Source of the DNA: Sphingobacterium kitahiroshimense
GTDB taxonomy: Bacteria; Bacteroidota; Bacteroidia; Sphingobacteriales; Sphingobacteriaceae
Direction of reading: 5' to 3'
Assembly (NCBI RefSeq): GCF_025961315.1
Contig: NZ_JAOQNK010000001.1
Location: 4,650,001 to 4,714,000 of the forward strand
Length of the DNA stretch: 64,000 bases
Position 1 is the first letter of the stretch. Every line of letters starts with the position of its first letter. Under the pieces are notes generated by a model. The model was not told where the DNA came from, did not search any database, and was given only the letters and a program-made list of their open reading frames with translations. The position numbers and the translations under genes are program-made. Positions 50,889 to 59,188 of this stretch are shown piece by piece.

Positions 50889-51585
50889 ACAACGCATACT
50901 GCTCGTAGAAGATGAAGAACACTTGTTAGAGGCTATCAAGTTAAATTTGGAGTTAGAAGGTTACCGTGTAACAACAGCTACAGACGGTAAAAAGGCTTTG
51001 AAAATATTCAAGGAAGAACGTTTTAATTTGATCATTCTGGATGTCATGATTCCTGAGATTGATGGATTCCAGGTTGCCGAAACTATTCGACTACAAAATA
51101 CGGAAGTTCCTATTATGTTTTTAACTGCTAAAAACAGTAGTGAAGATCGTATCACTGGTCTTAAAAAAGGTGCAGATGATTATTTAATCAAACCTTTCAA
51201 TTTGGAAGAACTTATCCTTAGGGTAGGTAATTTGGTGCGAAGAAGTTTAAAACCTGATGATCTGAAAGAATTAAACTCTTATCAAATTGGTGATAAAACA
51301 ATTTATTTTAATTCATATGAATTGCATCATGCAGATGGTACTATTACTTCTTTAACAAAGAAAGAAACCATGTTGTTGAAGCTATTGATTGAACGCCGAA
51401 ATGAAGCTGTTTCTCGCGAACAAATATTGGAAACAGTATGGAATTATGATGTTTATCCTTCAACTCGTACGATTGATAATTTCATCTTGACTTTCCGTAA
51501 ATATTTTGAACCTGATCAAAAACACCCCATTTATTTCCATTCTATTCGTGGTGTTGGATATAAATTCACGGATAATAATGCATAA
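50878..51585 (+). CDS. OmpR-family response regulator
   Basis: About 235 residues: receiver domain with acidic pair E-D-E, phospho-acceptor Asp about 55 in I-I-L-D-V-M-I-P-E and Lys in Y-L-I-K-P-F, followed by an OmpR-type winged-helix DNA-binding domain (L-T-K-K-E-T-M-L-L-K-L-L, then G-V-G-Y-K-F). The ATG at 50878 (M-Q-S-K-Q-R) is used; the codon at 50869 is TTG. It overlaps the kinase gene by 11 bases, which indicates translational coupling. Target genes are unknown; it is followed closely by a TPR protein and hemE. Confidence 0.9.
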   Translation: MQSKQRILLVEDEEHLLEAIKLNLELEGYRVTTATDGKKALKIFKEERFNLIILDVMIPEIDGFQVAETIRLQNTEVPIMFLTAKNSSEDRITGLKKGADDYLIKPFNLEELILRVGNLVRRSLKPDDLKELNSYQIGDKTIYFNSYELHHADGTITSLTKKETMLLKLLIERRNEAVSREQILETVWNYDVYPSTRTIDNFILTFRKYFEPDQKHPIYFHSIRGVGYKFTDNNA

Positions 51586-51591
51586 CGTTTT

Positions 51592-52110
51592 ATGATGACA
51601 TTTAAGGCTCGTGTAGCTGTTATTATCATTGCATTATTGTTAATTGGATATGGCGTTTATGCTGGACATTATCAAACTTCGATCCTGATTGCAGGTGGTG
51701 TTTGTTATCTGGTGTGGAGTCATTTGCGCGAGAGCTCAGTAGCTATGGCTAGTGATTCATTTCATAAGCAGGACTATGCTAAGGCAAAAGTTTTACTGGC
51801 TGAAGTGAAAAATCCTGATCGCTTGAGGAAAGGACGTCGTAATATTTATGAATATATGATGGGTACTATTTCACTTCATGAGGATCGCATTGATGAAGCT
51901 GAATACCATTTCCAATTAGCATCAAGATTACCGTGGAAAAAAGATAATGAAAAAGGGATGGTCTTAATCAATTTATCGAATATCAGTTTAAGAAAAGAAG
52001 AGTATGAGCGTGCTCAAGCTTATATTGATGTTGCGAAGAAATTGAATTTAACAGAACGTCAAGCCAGTATAATTGGCAAAATACAAAACGAAATTTCAAA
52101 ACATATATAG
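51592..52110 (+). CDS. Membrane protein with tetratricopeptide repeats
   Basis: A 172-residue protein with two N-terminal membrane helices (about 8-22 and 27-43) and a cytoplasmic TPR-like region (D-Y-A-K-A-K-V-L-L-A-E, E-D-R-I-D-E-A-E-Y-H-F-Q-L-A, E-Y-E-R-A-Q-A-Y-I-D-V-A). The start may be the second Met (51595). It starts 6 bases after the response regulator and its stop codon TAG shares its G with the GTG start of hemE. Function unknown; the tight spacing suggests it works with one of its neighbours. Confidence 0.65.
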   Translation: MMTFKARVAVIIIALLLIGYGVYAGHYQTSILIAGGVCYLVWSHLRESSVAMASDSFHKQDYAKAKVLLAEVKNPDRLRKGRRNIYEYMMGTISLHEDRIDEAEYHFQLASRLPWKKDNEKGMVLINLSNISLRKEEYERAQAYIDVAKKLNLTERQASIIGKIQNEISKHI

Positions 52111-53147
52111 TGATTACTACTTTACAAAACGATTTATTGATTAGAGCTGCACTTTCGCAGCAAACTGAACGCCCGCCTGTATGGATGATGCGTCAAGCTG
52201 GAAGATTTATGCCTGAGTACTGGGCAATAAAAAATAAATATTCCTTTTTGGAAATGTGCAAAACTCCGGAGATTGCTGCAGATGTTACCATGTTGCCAGT
52301 TGATTTACTAGGTATAGATGCCGCAATTTTGTTTTCTGACATTTTGGTTACAGCAGAAGCAATGGGTGGAGATTTAAGTTTTGAACAAGGAGTAGGTCCG
52401 CGTTTCGCTAATCCAGTGCGTTCTTTTGCTGATGCTGATAAATTAGCTACAGATTGTTTGCCTAAATTGGAATATGTAGCTGATGCTATTAAAGTAATTC
52501 AACAGCGTTTGAATGGTAGTATTCCTTTAATTGGTTTTGCAGGTGCACCATTTACAATTTTAAGTTATTTAGTTGAAGGGGCTTCTTCAAAAGATTTTAA
52601 GTTGACCAAATTGATGTTGAATAATGAACCAAAATTGGCTCACACTATTCTTCAAAAGATAGCTGATGTAACTGTCGAGTATTTAAACATGCAAATTGCT
52701 GCTGGTGTTAATGCTGTTCAGTTATTTGATAGCTGGGCTTTAGCTTTATCTTGGAATGATTATAAAGAGTTTGCTCATTATTATAATAATCAAATCATCT
52801 CTCGTTTGAATCGAAAAGATGTTCCCGTAATTTCTTTCTGTAAAGGATCTTCTGTGTTTGCCCCAATAATGGCAGAAGCAAAACCGGATGTGATATCTGT
52901 CGATTGGAATGCAGATTTAAAAAATATCAAACAATCGTTACCTGCGGGAATTGCTGTTCAAGGTAATTTGGATCCATTTGTATTGTATGCTGATAAAAAA
53001 GTAATCAAAGAAAAGATCCTTCAATTATTTGAACGTATGCGTGGTGAAAATGGATTTATTTTCAACTTAGGTCATGGTATTATGCCTGATATCCCTTTTG
53101 ATAATGTGAAATACGCAATTGAAGTTGTTAAAGAATTTAAATATTAA
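52110..53147 (+). CDS. hemE: Uroporphyrinogen decarboxylase
   Basis: A 345-residue protein with the family signatures P-P-V-W-M-M-R-Q-A-G-R-F-M-P-E-Y near the N-terminus, I-L-F-S-D-I-L-V (catalytic Asp), G-F-A-G-A-P-F-T and N-L-G-H-G-I. It turns uroporphyrinogen III into coproporphyrinogen III in heme synthesis. The start is a GTG at 52110 whose first base is the last base of the preceding TAG stop; there is no closer ATG before the conserved L-L-I-R-A-A. This is a termination-reinitiation type of coupling. A long perfect hairpin ends the unit, then hemJ follows with its own promoter. Confidence 0.95.
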   Translation: MITTLQNDLLIRAALSQQTERPPVWMMRQAGRFMPEYWAIKNKYSFLEMCKTPEIAADVTMLPVDLLGIDAAILFSDILVTAEAMGGDLSFEQGVGPRFANPVRSFADADKLATDCLPKLEYVADAIKVIQQRLNGSIPLIGFAGAPFTILSYLVEGASSKDFKLTKLMLNNEPKLAHTILQKIADVTVEYLNMQIAAGVNAVQLFDSWALALSWNDYKEFAHYYNNQIISRLNRKDVPVISFCKGSSVFAPIMAEAKPDVISVDWNADLKNIKQSLPAGIAVQGNLDPFVLYADKKVIKEKILQLFERMRGENGFIFNLGHGIMPDIPFDNVKYAIEVVKEFKY

Positions 53148-53161
53148 CAAGTATCAGTTTA

Positions 53162-53205
53162 ACAAACAAAACAAGGAACAAATATTTGTTCCTTGTTTTG
53201 TTTGT
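53162..53205 (+). terminator. Strong hairpin terminator after hemE
   Basis: A 44-bp perfect inverted repeat with 22-bp arms (53162-53183 and 53184-53205), AC-rich on the left and GT-rich on the right, 15 bases after the hemE stop. Confidence 0.8.
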
Positions 53206-53219
53206 AGTAAATAAGTTCT

Positions 53220-53247
53220 TCTCAATAACTCAATAACTCAATATTCA
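53220..53247. repeat. Short tandem ACTCAATA-type repeat upstream of hemJ
   Basis: About three copies of CTCAATAA in direct repetition, then ATATTCAATT. The core ACTCAATA recurs in the atpA-atpG spacer at 40549-40576. Confidence 0.7.
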
Positions 53248-53249
53248 AT

Positions 53250-53257
53250 TATCTTTG
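53250..53257 (+). promoter_or_regulatory. TAnnTTTG -7 element for hemJ
   Basis: TATCTTTG, 19 bases before the ATG at 53277, directly after the short tandem repeat. Confidence 0.6.
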
Positions 53258-53276
53258 TATTCATACTTTTAGGATT

Positions 53277-53822
53277 ATGATTTATCTTTACGCTAAAGCG
53301 ATACATATCATATTTGTCATTTGTTGGATGGCGGGATTATTTTATATGCCCCGACTATTCATCTATCATACAGAGGCAAAAGATCAATCTAAAGAGGCAT
53401 ATACCGTTTTACATAAGCAGTTTTCAATCATGGAGAATCGATTGTGGTGGGTAATAACTACTCCTGCTATGTACATTACAGTTTTCTCGGCTTTAGTAAT
53501 GCTGTATGTTAATCCATCATTATTACAAATGGGGTGGATGCATGTCAAGTTGCTATTTGTGGCAGCTATGATTGCTTACCATTTTATCAGTCAACGGATG
53601 ATGTTTAATCTTAGAGATGAAAAATCAACGCTTAGTTCCTCAAAACTTAGAATGTGGAATGAAGTATCTACTGTACTGTTGTTTTCCATTGTTTTTACCG
53701 TTGTTTTAAAATCTGCATTGAACTGGATCTATGGCGTTGTCGGTCTGCTATCACTGGCGATTGTATTAATGATATTGATCAAAGCTTATAAAAAATATAG
53801 AACTTCAAGAGAAGGCAAATAA
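53277..53822 (+). CDS. hemJ: Protoporphyrinogen oxidase HemJ (CopD-like membrane protein)
   Basis: A 181-residue membrane protein with four to five helices. The N-terminus A-K-A-I-H-I-I-F-V-I-C-W-M-A-G-L-F-Y-M-P-R-L-F carries the conserved His of helix 1 and the L-F-I-Y-H-T-E-A that follows, and K-L-L-F-V-A-A-M-I-A-Y-H-F is also family-like. HemJ oxidises protoporphyrinogen IX to protoporphyrin IX, late in heme synthesis, using a bound heme. Its place directly downstream of hemE supports the role. It has its own promoter. Confidence 0.85.
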   Translation: MIYLYAKAIHIIFVICWMAGLFYMPRLFIYHTEAKDQSKEAYTVLHKQFSIMENRLWWVITTPAMYITVFSALVMLYVNPSLLQMGWMHVKLLFVAAMIAYHFISQRMMFNLRDEKSTLSSSKLRMWNEVSTVLLFSIVFTVVLKSALNWIYGVVGLLSLAIVLMILIKAYKKYRTSREGK

Positions 53823-53947
53823 TGATTTTTTAATTTCTAAAAAATCGGAATCATTCCAAACTAATTATTACTATTAAATTCGGTTATTTAGACTAGCAGA
53901 TGTTGATCTGATCTTTACTGGATAACTATTGAGAATAAATAATAGTG

Positions 53948-53955
53948 TACATTTG
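53948..53955 (+). promoter_or_regulatory. TAnnTTTG -7 element for the DEAD-box helicase gene
   Basis: TACATTTG, 18 bases before the ATG at 53974. Confidence 0.6.
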
Positions 53956-53973
53956 CAGTAAATAAAACATTTT

Positions 53974-55116
53974 ATGTCATTTGAGTCTTTAGGTTTATCA
54001 CACAATATTATCAGTTCTGTCAAGCAATTAGGTTATCTGAAACCTTTTCCTATTCAAGAACAAGCTATTCCAGTTATCTTATTGGGCAAAGATCTGATGG
54101 GTATTGCGCAAACAGGCTCTGGGAAAACTGCATGTTTTGTGATGCCTATATTAGAGAAGTTACAAATTGATGTTGTTAAAAGAGATCGAAATATTGAAGT
54201 ACTTGTACTTGTTCCTACCCGAGAATTAGCCATTCAGATTGATGAAGTTTTTAGAGCCTTTACTGGTAATCTAAAGCGAGAGATAAAAACTATGGCGGTA
54301 TATGGTGGTGTATCTATTAATCCACAAATGAAAGGTATGCTTGGGGTAGAAGTTTTAACAGCAACTCCAGGCCGCTTATTGGACTTAATTAAGAACAAGG
54401 CGCTGCGCATTAGTCATATTCAACATTTGGTTATTGATGAGGCTGATAAGTTATTTCAAATGGGTTTTGAAGATGAGCTCAGAGAACTTTTGGCTTTAAT
54501 GCCTAAGAAGAAACAAATTACCTTGTTTTCTGCAACATTAAATGATAAAATAACTGAAATAAATAATCTTCTTTCAATCAAGCCTGTTGTTGTAGAGATT
54601 GAAAGTGAAGAAGCCAATATTGATCAGATAGAACAGATCGCTTACCATGTAACTGCGGAGACTAAAGGTCCATTTTTGCGTTATCTTATCAAAGAGCAAA
54701 AGATGAACCAAGTACTTGTATTTGTATCTTCTACACGTACGGCAGATAAATTGGTGGAGAAATTATTGAAAAATAAAATTAGAGCAATTTCTATCCACGG
54801 TCAGAAATCGCAAAGTAATAGAAAGGATCATCTCAATTATTTTAAAAAAGGAGATGCACAGGTTTTGGTAGCTACAGATCTGATCGGCCGTGGTATTCAT
54901 ATCGATTCTCTACCAGTCGTTATTAATTTTGAATTACCTCGTTCTCCGTTAGATTATGTTCATCGTATAGGAAGAACTGGTCGTGCAAATAATTTAGGAA
55001 CTGCTATTACCTTATTAACAGATGAGGAGTTGCATCATTTTTCTGTTATTCAGAGGAAAATGGGCAAAAAGGTCGATATTAAACCAACAGATGAAGTAAA
55101 TCTGCACGGTTATTAA
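53974..55116 (+). CDS. DEAD-box RNA helicase
   Basis: A 380-residue helicase with the complete motif set: Q motif near the N-terminus (F-P-I-Q-E-Q-A), A-Q-T-G-S-G-K-T, P-T-R-E-L-A, T-P-G-R-L-L-D, V-I-D-E-A-D-K-L, S-A-T, A-T-D-L-I-G-R-G-I and H-R-I-G-R-T-G-R. It lacks the basic C-terminal tail of cold-shock-type helicases and is short at 380 residues. It remodels RNA or ribonucleoproteins; the specific target is not visible. A TACATTTG element precedes it and a convergent terminator follows. Confidence 0.92.
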   Translation: MSFESLGLSHNIISSVKQLGYLKPFPIQEQAIPVILLGKDLMGIAQTGSGKTACFVMPILEKLQIDVVKRDRNIEVLVLVPTRELAIQIDEVFRAFTGNLKREIKTMAVYGGVSINPQMKGMLGVEVLTATPGRLLDLIKNKALRISHIQHLVIDEADKLFQMGFEDELRELLALMPKKKQITLFSATLNDKITEINNLLSIKPVVVEIESEEANIDQIEQIAYHVTAETKGPFLRYLIKEQKMNQVLVFVSSTRTADKLVEKLLKNKIRAISIHGQKSQSNRKDHLNYFKKGDAQVLVATDLIGRGIHIDSLPVVINFELPRSPLDYVHRIGRTGRANNLGTAITLLTDEELHHFSVIQRKMGKKVDIKPTDEVNLHGY

Positions 55117-55126
55117 TTTAATTTAT

Positions 55127-55157
55127 TAGCCCGCTTTTTTAGCGGGCTATTTGTTTA
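55127..55157. terminator. Terminator between the helicase gene and the lipoprotein gene
   Basis: Stem TAGCCCGCT (55127-55135) with AGCGGGCTA (55141-55149) and loop TTTTT, followed by TTTG. The convergent lipoprotein gene ends at 55155, only 6 bases beyond the stem. Confidence 0.8.
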
Positions 55158-55607
55158 ATGTGCAATTTCTATGAAGACAAACTTGACACTATCATAGTTG
55201 ATTGCAACATCTGGAGAGTAACTGGGAATATCCAGGAATCTTACTATCGCTCCATTTCCTAATCGTAGCGTTTTTCCATCCTGCAGTAGTGCAAATGGTG
55301 TTCTTTTTTTTACTCCTCCACTATGTGGCATATAAAAATAGTCTCCAATTAATGTGTCTCCCTTTATATTTCCTCTAATTTCTCCGGAGTCTTTACCGCT
55401 ATTACCATATTGGATCGTATAGTGTCCGTAAAAATGGTTTTCATTTTTAGTAAGCTGAAGGTATGCTGTATCTCTTTTTGAAACTGCCCGATAATGTTTA
55501 GCAGGAAAATTGACCGCACTAGGCTGGCAACTTAAAGTGAATAATATTGTTATTAGGTAACAATATGTTTTTATGGAGTGAAAAATGCTCGGAAAAAAGG
55601 CTAGCAT
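55155..55607 (-). CDS. Putative lipoprotein of unknown function
   Basis: A 150-residue protein with a hydrophobic N-terminus and lipobox L-F-T-L-S-C (Cys about 27). The mature part is a small beta-rich domain (Y-L-Q-L-T-K-N-E-N-H-F-Y-G-H-Y, then R-G-N-I-K-G-D-T-L-I-G-D-Y-F), with the alternating pattern of lipocalin-like or META-type strands. No known family is recognised. The start could also lie slightly downstream. It sits in a run of small minus-strand genes (55155-56334) that do not overlap. Confidence 0.6.
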   Translation of the reverse strand: MLAFFPSIFHSIKTYCYLITILFTLSCQPSAVNFPAKHYRAVSKRDTAYLQLTKNENHFYGHYTIQYGNSGKDSGEIRGNIKGDTLIGDYFYMPHSGGVKKRTPFALLQDGKTLRLGNGAIVRFLDIPSYSPDVAINYDSVKFVFIEIAH

Positions 55608-55641
55608 AGATTAAATCTGTTTTTTTGATAATCAAGGTTAC

Positions 55642-55974
55642 TTATGCTTTATCGGAAATATAACATGAAACGGGATCTTGTATTTCTTCAATGAGTTCTT
55701 TATCCATGTACTTATATTCATCAGGTATTTCTAGTATTACGATTTCTATATTACTACATTCATTTGGAAATTGCTGCATTATTTTCTCTTTGTGATGATT
55801 TTCCATGACAAATACGATATCTGCCCAGTTTAGATGTTTGGCATTCACTTTAATTCTTGCATTATTTTCTGTGCCAGCAGATTTAACACGAACAGTTTTA
55901 TGTTTTTTATAAATTGTTTCTGCTGTTAAGCTCCTCCAGCGGTTGCGGCTGCAAATAAATAATATGTTTAGCAT
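55642..55974 (-). CDS. Low-molecular-weight protein tyrosine phosphatase-like protein (COG4551 type)
   Basis: A 110-residue protein beginning M-L-N-I-L-F-I-C-S-R-N-R-W-R-S. The C-S-R-N-R-W-R loop keeps the CX5R phosphatase motif, although the usual G-N-I-C-R is replaced by R-N-R-W-R. The second family motif, V-K-S-A-G-T, and W-A-D-I-V-F-V-M-E follow, then a short C-terminus with I-Q-D-P instead of the usual D-P-Y. It is shorter than LMW-PTPs (about 150 residues). Whether it acts on phosphotyrosine or arsenate-like substrates is not known. Neighbours give no clue. Confidence 0.65.
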   Translation of the reverse strand: MLNILFICSRNRWRSLTAETIYKKHKTVRVKSAGTENNARIKVNAKHLNWADIVFVMENHHKEKIMQQFPNECSNIEIVILEIPDEYKYMDKELIEEIQDPVSCYISDKA

Positions 55975-56046
55975 GATTATAGGTGAATTTTATGGAAAGA
56001 TGATAGATTATAGATGAGCATGCTATTGATAATATTTTTTTCTTAT

Positions 56047-56334
56047 TTAAATCAAAACTGTCTTAATCAGTGTTGGTTCTTCTTGTAAAAATGCGCCATA
56101 TTTTTGTCCAAAGTCTTTGATATAGGGTTGGGCATTATGGGCATCAAGACCTGCTTGATCTTTCCAAATTTCATAAAATGTGAATATATTCGGGTCTTCT
56201 ATGCCTTGATGTAAATTATACAGTTCGACAGCTGGTTCAAGTCGTGTTAAACGAACCATTTCCTGCAGTGTCTTTTTTACTTGGTCGCGATATGCTTCTT
56301 TTGTTCTTAGTACAACAGTAAGGTAAATTTTCAT
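56047..56334 (-). CDS. Antibiotic biosynthesis monooxygenase (ABM) family protein
   Basis: A 95-residue small ferredoxin-like dimeric alpha-beta protein. It fits the ABM fold: L-T-V-V-L-R-T-K at the N-terminus, R-L-E-P-A-V-E-L-Y in the middle and F-Y-E-I-W-K-D-Q-A-G-L-D-A-H typical of quinol monooxygenase YgiN-like proteins. Many members oxidise quinols or anthranols without a cofactor, or act as heme-degrading enzymes; the substrate is not known here. It stands alone before a 427-base gene-free stretch. Confidence 0.7.
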   Translation of the reverse strand: MKIYLTVVLRTKEAYRDQVKKTLQEMVRLTRLEPAVELYNLHQGIEDPNIFTFYEIWKDQAGLDAHNAQPYIKDFGQKYGAFLQEEPTLIKTVLI

Positions 56335-56761
56335 TTATAATTATTAATGGATTAGATTTTATTATGCTTGTTTTATTGTATCCAACTGGATTTAGGGATA
56401 TAACATTTTTCTAAAGTATGATTTTTCAATGAAATTTCATCCATCAATGTTTTCAATACGATCAATAAGCTCTTCAAATTGGTCTTTATGAAGTCCTTAC
56501 TTTATTGTATCTGAGGAATTGATGTATTAAGGTTTATTTCTACCTATAGATGTGATTAGTAATCGTGCGATATTATTTATCATGATTGTACCTGAATTGT
56601 TATCTAAATTTTAAATGTTGTTGTTGTATTTTTTTGAAATAATGTATAATATTACATTTAATCTTCCGATAGTCTTTAATACTATTTACAATGAATAAAC
56701 ATTATTATTATTTAATAAAGTTCTATAATGTTTTTAAGGAAGGTTTTTAGAAAAATAAATT
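56335..56761. other. 427-base stretch without a gene
   Basis: AT-rich with many stop codons in all frames. No hairpin with a T-tract and no exact TAnnTTTG lead into the next gene were found. Only one piece looks coding-like: a minus-strand run at 56437-56496 that reads as a 19-residue peptide ending in TGA. The end near 56700-56761 is low-complexity AT. Confidence 0.6.
56437..56496 (-). pseudogene. Possible gene remnant (19 codons and a stop)
   Basis: On the minus strand, 56496-56437 reads G-L-H-K-D-Q-F-E-E-L-I-D-R-I-E-N-I-D-G then TGA, with a stop just upstream. The charged, amphipathic composition resembles the end of a real helical protein rather than random AT-rich sequence, but the run is too short to be sure. 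Confidence 0.25.
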
Positions 56762-57652
56762 ATGAAGAAATTAAAATTTTTAGTAGCTGTCCTTTTGATG
56801 GCAGGATCTAGCCTTACTGGATTCGACAGTGTTGCTCAAACATTGAAAAAGAAAGATATTGGCTTGCAATTGTATTCTGTTCGAAGTTTGATTAAAAATG
56901 ATGCAGATTACTTTCCTGTATTGAAAAAATTGTCGGCGATGGGATATACGGCAGTTGAAGCCGCAGGATTTAGCGACGGGAAATTTTATAATAACTCTCC
57001 TCAGGATTTTAAGAGTAAAGTTGAGAAGGCTGGAATGAAAGTTGTCTCATCCCATGCTACTAGAAATCTTTCCAATGAAGAATTAGCTTCTGGAGATTTT
57101 TCAAAAGCATTGGAATGGTGGGGTGAAGCGATAGAGGCACATAAGGCGGCTGGTATGCAATATATTGTTACTCCATGGATGGAAGTTCCAAAAACAATTA
57201 AAGATCTTGACACGCAATGTAAATATCTAAATGAGGTTGGTAAATTGTGTCGTCAAAATGGTCTTAAGTATGGCTATCACAATCATGCTCATGAGTTTCA
57301 GAAAGTGGAAGATAAAGTTATCATGTTGGACTATATGATTGAACATACAAATCCGCAAGATGTATTTTTTGAAATGGATGTGTATTGGACAGTGATTGGT
57401 AGATCTAGCCCTGTAGATTATTTTAATAAATATCCAGGAAGATTTACTGCTCTTCATATCAAAGATCGCCGTGAAATTGGTCAAAGTGGTATGGTTGGAT
57501 TTGATGCAATCTTTAAGAATGCTAAAACTGCAGGAGTGAAGCATATATTTGTTGAACTTGAAGAGGTTTCTGTTGATCTGGAAAAAGGCTTGAAAGAAAG
57601 TATCGATTATCTTTTAGCGGCACCATATGTGCAAGCTAGCTACGCTAAATAG
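56762..57652 (+). CDS. Secreted sugar phosphate isomerase/epimerase-like TIM-barrel protein
   Basis: A 296-residue protein with a signal peptide (about 1-25, ending S-V-A-Q). The xylose-isomerase-like TIM barrel has the metal/active-site motifs G-Y-H-N-H-A-H-E-F, F-F-E-M-D-V-Y-W, L-H-I-K-D-R and I-F-V-E-L-E-E. The family is named for isomerase/epimerase relatives, but secreted members in Bacteroidota probably act on sugars or keto-sugars in the periplasm. It has no adjacent dehydrogenase or DUF1080 gene here. It is followed by a strong terminator. Confidence 0.8.
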   Translation: MKKLKFLVAVLLMAGSSLTGFDSVAQTLKKKDIGLQLYSVRSLIKNDADYFPVLKKLSAMGYTAVEAAGFSDGKFYNNSPQDFKSKVEKAGMKVVSSHATRNLSNEELASGDFSKALEWWGEAIEAHKAAGMQYIVTPWMEVPKTIKDLDTQCKYLNEVGKLCRQNGLKYGYHNHAHEFQKVEDKVIMLDYMIEHTNPQDVFFEMDVYWTVIGRSSPVDYFNKYPGRFTALHIKDRREIGQSGMVGFDAIFKNAKTAGVKHIFVELEEVSVDLEKGLKESIDYLLAAPYVQASYAK

Positions 57653-57670
57653 TATATCAGGTCTACTGAA

Positions 57671-57719
57671 TTATAAAAGAAAAGCACGGGTCATTTTGAC
57701 TCGTGCTTTTCTTTTATAA
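57671..57719. terminator. Bidirectional intrinsic terminator
   Basis: 18-bp perfect outer arms (57671-57688 and 57702-57719), almost continuous to the loop, between the convergent isomerase and dehydrogenase genes. Confidence 0.9.
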
Positions 57720-57746
57720 TTTATTCGCCTGGTAATGTATTTCTTA

Positions 57747-59177
57747 TTATTCAGCGATGCAAAGATATTTTATTTCCATGTATTCATCCAATCCATGTTT
57801 GGATCCTTCTCTACCGACTCCTGATTCTTTAACTCCTCCAAATGGCGCCGCGGCATTTGAAATTAATCCAGTATTAATACCGACCATTCCTGCTTCTAAT
57901 TGTTCGGAAACACGAAAACAGCGGCTGATGTTTTGACTGTAGAAGTATGAGGCTAGACCAAATGGTGTGTCATTGGCTAATTGAATAACGGACTCTTCTG
58001 TGGTGAATTTAAACAGGGCGCATATTGGGCCAAAGGTTTCTTCCTGTGCTATAAGTGCATCATGAGGTAAATCTGTAAGTACAGTAGGTTCAAAGAAAAG
58101 ACCTGTTAAGGGGTTGCCTCCTGTTGTTATTTTTGCGCCATGTTTTAGGGCATCTGAAATGTGCTGTTTTACTTTTTCTAAACCTTTTTCATTAATTAGT
58201 GGGCCGACTTGTACGTTGTTCTCCAGTCCATTACCTACTTTCAATTCCTTCACTGCCGCTGTAAGTTTTTCAGCAAAAGCATGATATACTGTTTCCTGAA
58301 TATAGAATCTATTAATGGATACACAGGTCTGACCTGAATTACGAAACTTACCTGCAATTGCGCCTTTTACTGCGGCATCTATATCTGCATCATCAAAAAC
58401 AATGAATGGCGCATTGCCCCCTAACTCCATAGATACTTTTTTGATATTAGAGGCGGCTTGAATTGTTAATGTTTTTCCTACTTCGGTTGAACCTGTAAAT
58501 GAGAGTTTCCGTATGGTCGTGTTGGTCGCTAGTTCTTTGCCAAAACCAGCACTGTCTTTACTTGTTACCACATTAAATACACCTTTAGGAATACCTGCTT
58601 CTTCGGCTAATTTTGCCAATGCAATTGCTGAGAATGGGGTTTGTGAAGCGGGCTTTAAAATAATAGTACATCCTGCCGCTAGCGCCGGTGCTACTTTACG
58701 TGTTACCATCGCTAAAGGAAAATTCCAGGGTGTAATGGCAGCTACAACACCTATGCCTTGCTTTATGGTCATCATTCGATTTCCATTTTGAGCAATTGGT
58801 ATTGTTTCTCCATAAGCACGTTTTCCTTCTTCGGCAAACCATTCGACAAAAGAATTACCATAGTCAACTTCAGTTAAGGATTCCTTTAGCGGTTTTCCAC
58901 TTTCTAGCGTTATAATTTCAGCTAGATCGACTTTATTTTTTAGGATTAATTCGTACCATTTTCTAACAAGGTTGCATCGGTCCACTGCAGCTGTTTTACG
59001 CCAGGTCACCCAAGCTTTTTCTGCTGCGGTAATTGCTTTTTTACATGAAGCGACTTCTAAATCTGGAACGGTGTCTATAATATTTCCTGTGGCAGGATTG
59101 ATAACATCGAATGTCTTTGTGTGGGAAATGAATTTTCCATTTATATATGCTTGATTAAGCAATAAGGGATTTTTCAT
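57747..59177 (-). CDS. NAD(P)-dependent succinate-semialdehyde dehydrogenase-like aldehyde dehydrogenase
   Basis: About 476 residues of the aldehyde dehydrogenase superfamily. Catalytic Cys is about 285 in N-S-G-Q-T-C-V-S, with the active-site Glu in M-E-L-G-G-N-A-P-F. The coenzyme motif is F-T-G-S-T-E-V-G and the N-terminus has N-P-A-T-G. The R-K-V-A-P-A-L-A-A-G-C and G-V-G-R-E-G-S-K-H-G-L-D-E-Y features fit the GabD group (succinate semialdehyde to succinate). The ATG at 59177 is chosen because the reading to 59234 would start inside the upstream DCC gene; the two genes are 11 bases apart. Confidence 0.85.
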   Translation of the reverse strand: MKNPLLLNQAYINGKFISHTKTFDVINPATGNIIDTVPDLEVASCKKAITAAEKAWVTWRKTAAVDRCNLVRKWYELILKNKVDLAEIITLESGKPLKESLTEVDYGNSFVEWFAEEGKRAYGETIPIAQNGNRMMTIKQGIGVVAAITPWNFPLAMVTRKVAPALAAGCTIILKPASQTPFSAIALAKLAEEAGIPKGVFNVVTSKDSAGFGKELATNTTIRKLSFTGSTEVGKTLTIQAASNIKKVSMELGGNAPFIVFDDADIDAAVKGAIAGKFRNSGQTCVSINRFYIQETVYHAFAEKLTAAVKELKVGNGLENNVQVGPLINEKGLEKVKQHISDALKHGAKITTGGNPLTGLFFEPTVLTDLPHDALIAQEETFGPICALFKFTTEESVIQLANDTPFGLASYFYSQNISRCFRVSEQLEAGMVGINTGLISNAAAPFGGVKESGVGREGSKHGLDEYMEIKYLCIAE

Positions 59178-59188
59178 AGCTTTTATAT

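Noticed and set aside
53220..53247. CRISPR-like array in the short CTCAATAA repeats
   Set aside because: Units are 8 bases, directly adjacent, with no spacers and no cas genes in the window.
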